Under the pieces are notes generated by a model. The model saw only the letters and a program-made list of their open reading frames with translations, searched no databases and was not told where the DNA came from. Positions 60,701-64,000 of a stretch of DNA of 64,000 nucleotides are shown one piece after another. A program made the position numbers and the translations under genes. This DNA is from Eretmocerus hayati (lineage: Eukaryota > Arthropoda > Insecta > Hymenoptera > Aphelinidae). Within the stretch, counting starts at the first letter, position 1, and each line of letters starts with the position of its first letter. The stretch lies in the NCBI GenBank assembly GCA_029851415.1, contig CM056744.1:121862838-121926837 (forward strand), given 5' to 3'.

Positions 60701-63515
60701 AGGTTCGGATGAAAATCAAAATTTTCGTTTATATTTACAAAAGAGTCCAGATAAATGTCCTCATCCCTACATTAGAATGCTCTTAAAAATCTAATCTCAT
60801 TCCATTGTAGGCGTGAAAATTGAAACAAATTGTTTGTTTAACTTTTTGTGCACTCTCATTGCAGCTAGTACCATCGAAAGTAAAGAATATTCTTGGTGTA
60901 TATCGAACGCATCTTCACTCCTTCTCAGAAAATCGCCATTGCAGTGATGCTCTGCTGATGCATATCGAGTGCCATAGCATTGCTATAGAATGGAATCTCG
61001 TGAATGCCTTACATCCAGATTCTGCGTTCTAGAGAGGAAAAATATTCCACTCAGAGACTTTGCAGAAACTGTTTCACAAGGCTCAATGCTCAAGAGAAAT
61101 CTGCGTTTTTGAATGGTGATGATCTCATGCGGAAACGTTCGCTATTGTGCGAATTAGTCGCGAAAGCTATATTTATATCTTCGAACAGTAGAGCTTTTTC
61201 GGAGCTTCAGCCACATGCAGGAGAGTTTATTTTTTTCAGAATATGCAAGATCATGAAAAAAATATTTCTAGACTTCTGAGGCGTATCTCCGCTAAGGTGG
61301 ATACTTTCGTTACAGAAAATTTTAACAATAACACGGGTGTAACAATGTATACCTTTTCCCAGACACTTTTGATTCTAAACTTTCGTGAAATGTTCCTATC
61401 ACCGTCAAAAGCTCTTGATTTGGAGAAGACTTCTTTTCTGTCGTCGCAGTGGCTCGCAAATGTTACGCCATACGGTGCTCAGTTTCAATACGCTTAGACA
61501 TCCATATTTGTTCAGACATAACTATTACTGCGCCAAGAGAGCGGCTTATCTGCAAGAAGGTGGAAAATATCTAGATGTATTGGTCGTCGAAGGCGAGCCG
61601 AAAAATCCGACGATAAGCTCAGTACTGGGCGTGCGATGAGTAAGCTCTCGCGTGAGAAGCGATAAGTCATCGTGGCGTGTCGCCTCGCACCTGCTAAACG
61701 TCTGCGGCAGTTGGAAAAAATTCAGACGTCTTTTTAACAATTTGTTCGAAATTTTTGTGTCGCAGGTGGCGGAGGGCTCGATAAAGCCGCTCGAGGGGGC
61801 CGTCACCAGTGCCGACCTCGCCGAAATCGAGCAGATTGTCAAAGAACGAATGGTAAGTCAAACTTGAAGAATGTTATTTTGAATATCTTTTCTTCTTCCA
61901 TTCGCGACGTCAACAGACGCCTACGCCGACACGAGGCATTTATTTTTTCGAGATTTGCGGAAATTGCCACTTCAGCTGTTGTGTTCGATTTCAGAGCTAA
62001 TCGAATGCGAGGCCAGAAACCGATCCAAATATGCCATTTTATCATGTGGTTCTGGATACAAAAATAAGTGATCTTTACTCCCGAATGAGGTGGTTTACTT
62101 CAACAGGTGTCACCCACATGTTTGAAAATCGCGGTTGCAGTGGCACTGATCGTTGCAAGTTCAGGGAATCATCGTCACCAGTTGAAGTCTCCTCGGTCTT
62201 GCACGGTACGAAAAGAGATTATTCGACAAGCTCGCTGCGTGATTAGTATCGATTGGTGCCCGACAATATACACGCACCCAGTTGAATCCGGGGTCGTCGG
62301 CTCTCGCACATGAATTTTCACGCAACGCACTAATCCGTAATCGTGCGTGGTGGATTAGATCCAATTCTGGCGCGCGATGAATAAATCAATGCCCGGTTCG
62401 ACGCTGTCCTCACATGTATGTTGTACACATATCAAGAGCGGGGTGTGCGCTGGGGCGTCCCAATAGCGTCTCGTTGAGCAGAGCGTCGATTCACTTATGG
62501 TCAGCCACTGTTGGGCTGCTGCAACCTCGTCGTCGTCGTCGTCGTCGTTGCGGATGGCTTGCAATTCACGGCCGCGCGAGCTTGCAAGTCGTGGCACGTG
62601 GGAGAGAGGATCTATCGGGAATCGAAGCCGCAGCGTTGCTCTCGTGCAGTACACCGGAGAGAACGGATTCTCCACAAGAGAGCGAGAGAGCCGCGCGCTC
62701 GAGTAAAAATAGCCCCTTGCCGCTCTACGTGACCGAGACGAGAATAGCCTCGGTGTCAGAGCGAGCTTTTCGAGCTTGCGGGACGTGCATTCCACTCGGC
62801 GAGCTCGAGCTCGCGTGTCCACTGAGCGAGAATGACCATCGGGACTTTTGTGTTTACAGGAGCAGCACTCGGAGAAACTGGAGCGAAGCGGGAGCGGGGG
62901 CAGCGCTACGGGACGCCTGGGCCCCAATAAATCACTGCCTACCCTCACGCCGGCCAACTCGGCGGGCTCGTCCGATTCGGGCCCGCTCACCTGCAGCGCC
63001 GGCAGCGCCAGCACCGAGAGCGAGGAGCCGCCCCCGAGCAGTGGTGGCGACGACCCGGAGGCGACCGCGCTCGCCAAACGCCAGTTCGTCATTCGGGAGC
63101 TCGTCGACACGGAGCGCGACTACGTTAACGACCTGCGACAGATTGTCGAGGGATACATGGCCCTGATGCGCGACCCCAACGGCGAACTGCCACCGCCCGA
63201 GGATCTGAGGGGAGGCAAGGACAAGATGGTCTTTGGCAACCTGGAGGCCATCTACGAGTGGCACCGAGAGTAAGTAGCGACGACACCCTTTATTGGGTTG
63301 TTGCCTAGTGAGTCTTTGAGAGCGAGATTGAGATGGAAATGGCTCTGTTTCGCAGCTGCTTTCTAAAGGCACTGGAGCAGTGCCTCGAACGACCCGAGGA
63401 GCTGGGGCCACTGTTCAAGCGCTACGAGAGGAAGTTGCACATGTACGTCGTTTACTGCCAGAACAAACCAGTCTCCGAGTACATCGTCTCCGAGTACATC
63501 GACACGTACTTCGAG
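27422..63515 (+). CDS. trio: Trio: Rho-family guanine-nucleotide exchange factor (C terminus outside window)
   Basis: Twenty-one exons of this gene plus one of two alternative exons join in frame to about 2154 codons: CRAL-TRIO/Sec14-like (about residues 1-150), spectrin repeats (about 160-1250), DH1 (about 1280-1435), PH1 (about 1440-1585), SH3 (about 1640-1705), a low-complexity linker, and the start of DH2 (from about 2040). The order and length match arthropod Trio; human TRIO/KALRN share it. Trio loads GTP on Rac/RhoG through DH1-PH1 and on Rho through DH2-PH2, and in flies steers axon guidance and actin remodelling at the plasma membrane. The ATG at 27422 has an in-frame TAG upstream at 27392, and a 5' acceptor at 27381 shows the leader is spliced. 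The gene continues past 64000 (rest of DH2, PH2). Confidence 0.95.
29464..29577 (+). CDS. trio: trio exon: end of CRAL-TRIO
   Basis: Residues 113-150, phase 0 at both ends, acceptor TTGTACAG and donor GTGAGT. It reads [20 protein letters not shown] and continues [18 protein letters not shown], a pattern strongly conserved in Trio/Kalirin. Confidence 0.92.
30163..30184. repeat. CCG microsatellite
   Basis: About seven CCG/GCC units in the trio intron before exon 30424. Confidence 0.85.
30424..30703 (+). CDS. trio: trio exon: end of CRAL-TRIO, first spectrin helices
   Basis: Residues 151-243, leaving in phase 1. It includes [40 protein letters not shown], and the start of spectrin repeat 1 with [19 protein letters not shown]. 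Confidence 0.92.
30777..31106 (+). CDS. trio: trio exon: spectrin repeat with Gly/Ser insert
   Basis: Residues 244-353. A Gly/Ser-rich insert (about 30828-30890) interrupts the helical [11 protein letters not shown] and [19 protein letters not shown] segments. It ends with [20 protein letters not shown] in phase 1. Confidence 0.9.
31184..31554 (+). CDS. trio: trio exon: spectrin repeats
   Basis: Residues 354-477, ending in phase 0 at GTGAGA. It carries [20 protein letters not shown], then the repeat with the Trp-Lys-Glu-Phe and [11 protein letters not shown] signatures. The next exon can be either of two alternatives (32163-32255 or 33265-33360). Confidence 0.92.
32163..32255 (+). CDS. trio: trio alternative exon (A), spectrin region
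   Basis: 93 nt, phase 0 at both ends, with acceptor ATTCTACAG and donor GTACGG. It encodes [19 protein letters not shown] followed by an Ala/Ser/Glu stretch. Compared with exon B at 33265-33360, 7 of the first 21 residues are identical, including LL, L and QVC at the same positions, and most others are conservative. That points to an exon duplication used mutually exclusively with B. Confidence 0.7.
33265..33360 (+). CDS. trio: trio alternative exon (B), spectrin region, canonical
   Basis: 96 nt, phase 0 at both ends, with acceptor TTGTGCAG and donor GTACGT. It encodes [19 protein letters not shown] and then [13 protein letters not shown]. This is the version I recognise from vertebrate Trio, so B is taken as the ancestral exon and A (32163-32255) as its copy. 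Confidence 0.88.
33361..36136. other. trio intron, no exon seen
   Basis: 2.8 kb of AT-rich sequence. A short open segment after a CCACAG at about 33957 ends in a stop without a donor and is not counted as a third alternative exon. Confidence 0.5.
36137..36315 (+). CDS. trio: trio exon: spectrin repeat
   Basis: Residues 510-568. A short Gly/Met-rich linker is followed by [20 protein letters not shown] and [20 protein letters not shown], nearly invariant in Trio. It ends in phase 2 before GTCTCT. Confidence 0.93.
36862..37494 (+). CDS. trio: trio exons: spectrin repeats (36862-37201 and 37291-37494)
   Basis: The first exon (residues 569-682) reads [20 protein letters not shown] and [20 protein letters not shown], then a helix ending [15 protein letters not shown]. 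The second (683-750) begins [20 protein letters not shown] after GATTTCAG. Both end in phase 0, separated by an 89-nt intron. Confidence 0.93.
38007..39057 (+). CDS. trio: trio exon: long spectrin exon with a Q-rich insert
   Basis: 1051 nt (residues 751-1100), the longest trio exon here, spanning about three spectrin repeats. Signatures are [40 protein letters not shown] and [21 protein letters not shown] Gln/His-rich insert (about 38173-38222) lies in the first repeat. The sequence is strongly GC-rich, unlike its AT-rich neighbours. It ends in phase 1 at GTGAGT. Confidence 0.94.
39242..39480 (+). CDS. trio: trio exon: spectrin repeat
   Basis: Residues 1101-1180, completing a Ser codon. It includes [20 protein letters not shown] and [20 protein letters not shown], ending FKGAAK before GTAAAA. 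Confidence 0.93.
39709..40010 (+). CDS. trio: trio exon: last spectrin repeat and linker to DH1
   Basis: Residues 1181-1280. Helices [20 protein letters not shown] and [20 protein letters not shown] are followed by a charged linker ending KRRSARRKE. It leaves in phase 2 at a GTTAGT donor. Confidence 0.92.
40110..40356 (+). CDS. trio: trio exon: DH1, first part
   Basis: Residues 1281-1363. [20 protein letters not shown] is the first conserved region of the Dbl-homology domain (CR1), with the Glu that contacts switch 1 of the GTPase. It continues to [20 protein letters not shown] and ends in phase 0 at GTAAGT. Confidence 0.95.
40464..40655 (+). CDS. trio: trio exon: DH1, catalytic core
   Basis: Residues 1364-1427. 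[19 protein letters not shown] (CR2 region) and [19 protein letters not shown] (CR3, the most conserved DH helix) are intact, so GEF1 should be active toward Rac/RhoG-type GTPases. Confidence 0.96.
40731..40994 (+). CDS. trio: trio exon: end of DH1 and N-terminal PH1, GC donor
   Basis: Residues 1428-1515. [20 protein letters not shown] ends DH1; [20 protein letters not shown] and [20 protein letters not shown] are PH1 strands. The exon ends SSGK and is followed by GCAAGT rather than GT. The next exon resumes exactly where Trio does, so a GC-AG intron is the consistent reading. Confidence 0.93.
41599..41955 (+). CDS. trio: trio exon: C-terminal PH1 and linker
   Basis: Residues 1516-1634. [20 protein letters not shown], then [11 protein letters not shown] (the C-terminal PH helix with its Trp). 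A Ser/Lys linker ([18 protein letters not shown]) ends TNTTDSDK in phase 0. Confidence 0.95.
41956..42999. other. trio intron, with a tetranucleotide microsatellite
   Basis: Contains GATA then GATG units at 42497-42538. Open frames here on the minus strand (up to 154 codons) have no protein pattern. Confidence 0.5.
42497..42538. repeat. GATA/GATG microsatellite
   Basis: Consecutive ATAG then ATGG units in the trio intron downstream of PH1. Confidence 0.85.
43000..43680 (+). promoter_or_regulatory. trio: GC-rich candidate internal promoter of trio (GEF2 isoform)
   Basis: About 700 bp of markedly GC- and CpG-rich sequence ends at the ATG of exon 43681-43953. An initiator-like TCAGTC occurs at about 43310. 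A stop in the frame of that ATG at 43624-43626 shows the exon does not simply continue from upstream coding sequence. Together these suggest a transcription start and 5' leader within this stretch. Confidence 0.45.
43681..43953 (+). CDS. trio: trio alternative first exon (GEF2-only isoform)
   Basis: 91 codons from ATG, ending in phase 0 at GTACAC, compatible with the SH3 exon at 50592. After [12 protein letters not shown] come 11 His, a Gln/Pro run, then [15 protein letters not shown] and [20 protein letters not shown], which reads like a conserved linear motif rather than filler. Upstream in-frame stop at 43624. The predicted isoform lacks CRAL-TRIO, spectrin repeats and GEF1. Use as an internal cassette exon is the alternative. 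Confidence 0.65.
43954..50591. other. Large trio intron
   Basis: 6.6 kb, mostly AT-rich. A small perfect hairpin (ATACAAACGC, 7-nt loop, GCGTTTGTAT) sits at 48514-48540. GC-rich patches at 48.28-48.43 and 49.33-49.88 kb carry open frames on both strands but no exon signals. No other gene is seen. Confidence 0.45.
50592..50949 (+). CDS. trio: trio exon: SH3 domain
   Basis: Residues 1635-1753. [29 protein letters not shown], a Trp in GGDWTLVRL, and [13 protein letters not shown] match the SH3 landmarks (RT loop, n-Src loop Trp, PS motif before the last strand). A Ser/Gly/Gln linker follows and the exon ends in phase 1 at GTGAGT. Trio SH3-1 is reported to bind regulatory partners. Confidence 0.92.
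51452..51723. repeat. Inverted-repeat element (MITE-like)
   Basis: The left arm (51452 to about 51557) starts CAAGGAGAGTCCGGAGTC; the right arm (about 51617-51723) is its diverged complement, ending GACTCCGGACTCCCCTTG. Matching blocks include CTCACCAAAATTTTTT / AAAAAATTTTGGTGAG and AGCAACTC / GAGTTGCT. The spacer is about 60 bp. Confidence 0.75.
54582..54743. repeat. Inverted-repeat element with a GC-rich centre
   Basis: CCCGACAGAAAGTGCGCA near the left end pairs with GCGCACTTTCTGTCGAGG near the right end, followed by CTCTTTTTCCC / GGGGGAAAAAG. The centre (GGCGGCGATTGCAACTACA) is GC-rich and looks preserved. Confidence 0.7.
58349..58421 (+). CDS. trio: trio exon: short linker exon
   Basis: Residues 1754-1777. 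Between TTTTCCAG and GTGAGA it encodes [20 protein letters not shown] and then RGFS, entering and leaving out of phase so that both junctions restore frame. GNKRRGFS is a Trio linker motif. Confidence 0.88.
58422..59895. other. trio intron
   Basis: 1.5 kb. A GC-rich stretch (about 58.8-59.4 kb) has open frames on both strands but no consistent exon. Confidence 0.45.
59896..60367 (+). CDS. trio: trio exon: conserved linker motif and low-complexity stretch
   Basis: Residues 1778-1935. [19 protein letters not shown] is a highly conserved Trio/Kalirin linker motif. It is followed by Gln and Pro runs, [19 protein letters not shown], and an acidic Pro-rich segment ending [12 protein letters not shown]. 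Phase 0 at GTGAGT. Its GC-rich repeats create long but meaningless antisense frames. Confidence 0.93.
60368..61765. other. trio intron
   Basis: 1.4 kb AT-rich. A possible 15-nt phase-0 microexon is noted separately at 60865-60879. Confidence 0.45.
60865..60879 (+). CDS. trio: Possible trio microexon (five codons)
   Basis: TCTCATTGCAG precedes CTAGTACCATCGAAA, then GTAAAG. The 15 nt fit phase 0 between the exons ending at 60367 and starting at 61766 and would add LVPSK. Good splice signals on both sides, but so short a match can occur by chance. Confidence 0.2.
61766..61852 (+). CDS. trio: trio exon: short helical exon before DH2
   Basis: Residues 1936-1964, phase 0 at both ends, acceptor TGTCGCAG and donor GTAAGT. 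It reads [20 protein letters not shown] and then IEQIVKERM. Confidence 0.85.
61853..62859. other. trio intron with a GC-rich 3' half
   Basis: About 62.36-62.85 kb is GC-rich with open frames on both strands. It could hold a further internal start, but no ATG exon with a convincing leader was identified. Confidence 0.4.
62860..63269 (+). CDS. trio: trio exon: linker and start of DH2
   Basis: Residues 1965-2100. A Ser/Gly/Pro-rich linker is followed by [20 protein letters not shown] (CR1 of DH2, with the key Glu) and [20 protein letters not shown]. It leaves in phase 2 at GTAAGT. Confidence 0.95.
63356..63515 (+). CDS. trio: trio exon: DH2, continued
   Basis: Residues 2101-2154. [39 protein letters not shown] and YIDTYFE match DH2 of Trio. 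It ends in phase 0 at GTAAGA. The catalytic CR3 helix must lie in the next exon, beyond the window. Confidence 0.95.
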
Positions 63516-64000
63516 GTAAGAGAGAAGCAAAAGACTAAAACAACATTCTCACCCACTCCTCGCGGATGCGTCTCTATCAGCCTCTGAGTAATATCTTATC
63601 GATAGAAACCTCTCTTGTAGACAAAATCAACAACCACAAAACTTTCTAGAATCCTCTTCATCAGCTCTAGTATCCAATAATTTATTTTGCTATCTTTCAG
63701 TGGAGCTATTATAATGGCCACAATAACTTGAGGAGCAACTTTATAATACTTCTCATATCATGTGTCCGGCAAGGACTCTTGCCGAACACGTCCTTGAAAG
63801 AAGAAAAAATTATCACCTGTAAAGTTGAACGACAAAAAGACTACCTTATGCCGTGGTGAACCCTGTTTTCGCTCGATTTCTTGAACTAATTCAATCAGAA
63901 TCTCAGACCGCTTCATAGAGGATTTCACTTGAATGTAAACAATTTGTTTCTGATCACAAAGTGATGTCATAAAAACAATAGGGACTAAGGTGATCCTTCG
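63516..64000. other. trio intron, to the window edge
   Basis: AT-rich, with no further DH2 exon found before the edge. Confidence 0.5.

Overview
The window is eukaryotic nuclear DNA and reads as insect, most likely a hymenopteran. The genes are split by many GT-AG introns, the flanks hold many short inverted-repeat (MITE-like) elements, and the largest gene is an unmistakable arthropod Trio orthologue. A BEN-type protein gene and Q/H-rich coding runs also fit an insect. The species assignment is inference.

Three genes are supported. (1) About 166-3658, minus strand: a multi-exon gene I do not recognise. It is rebuilt from open segments with matching splice sites and phases, and its 3' end leaves the window on the left. 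(2) 4079-10059, plus strand: a complete 10-exon gene of 983 codons whose phases close exactly. It has a central coiled coil, a BEN-like segment and a long Ser/Arg-rich tail. Genes 1 and 2 are head-to-head across about 420 bp, so a shared divergent promoter is likely. (3) 27422 to beyond 64000, plus strand: the trio gene, a Rho-family guanine-nucleotide exchange factor. Twenty-two constitutive or alternative coding exons give about 2154 codons in the window, in the order CRAL-TRIO (Sec14-like), spectrin repeats, DH1-PH1, SH3, low-complexity linker, and the start of DH2. PH2 and the C terminus lie beyond the window.

Between genes 2 and 3 (10.2-27.4 kb) no coding gene is supported. This stretch holds three clusters of a CCGACTCGG-type repeat, several inverted-repeat elements (one about 800 bp foldback, one TA-flanked 473 bp element with typical terminal inverted repeats), a 1.3 kb pyrimidine-rich minisatellite, and GC-rich islands that may carry the promoter and untranslated first exon(s) of trio.

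The most interesting observations concern how trio is processed. Two related phase-0 exons in the spectrin region (32163-32255 and 33265-33360) look mutually exclusive. There is a GC-AG intron inside PH1. An internal ATG exon at 43681-43953 sits behind a GC-rich stretch and has an in-frame stop upstream, which predicts a short SH3-DH2-PH2 (GEF2-only) isoform from an internal promoter. Trio GEF1 is known to act on Rac/RhoG and GEF2 on Rho, so such a start would separate the two activities.
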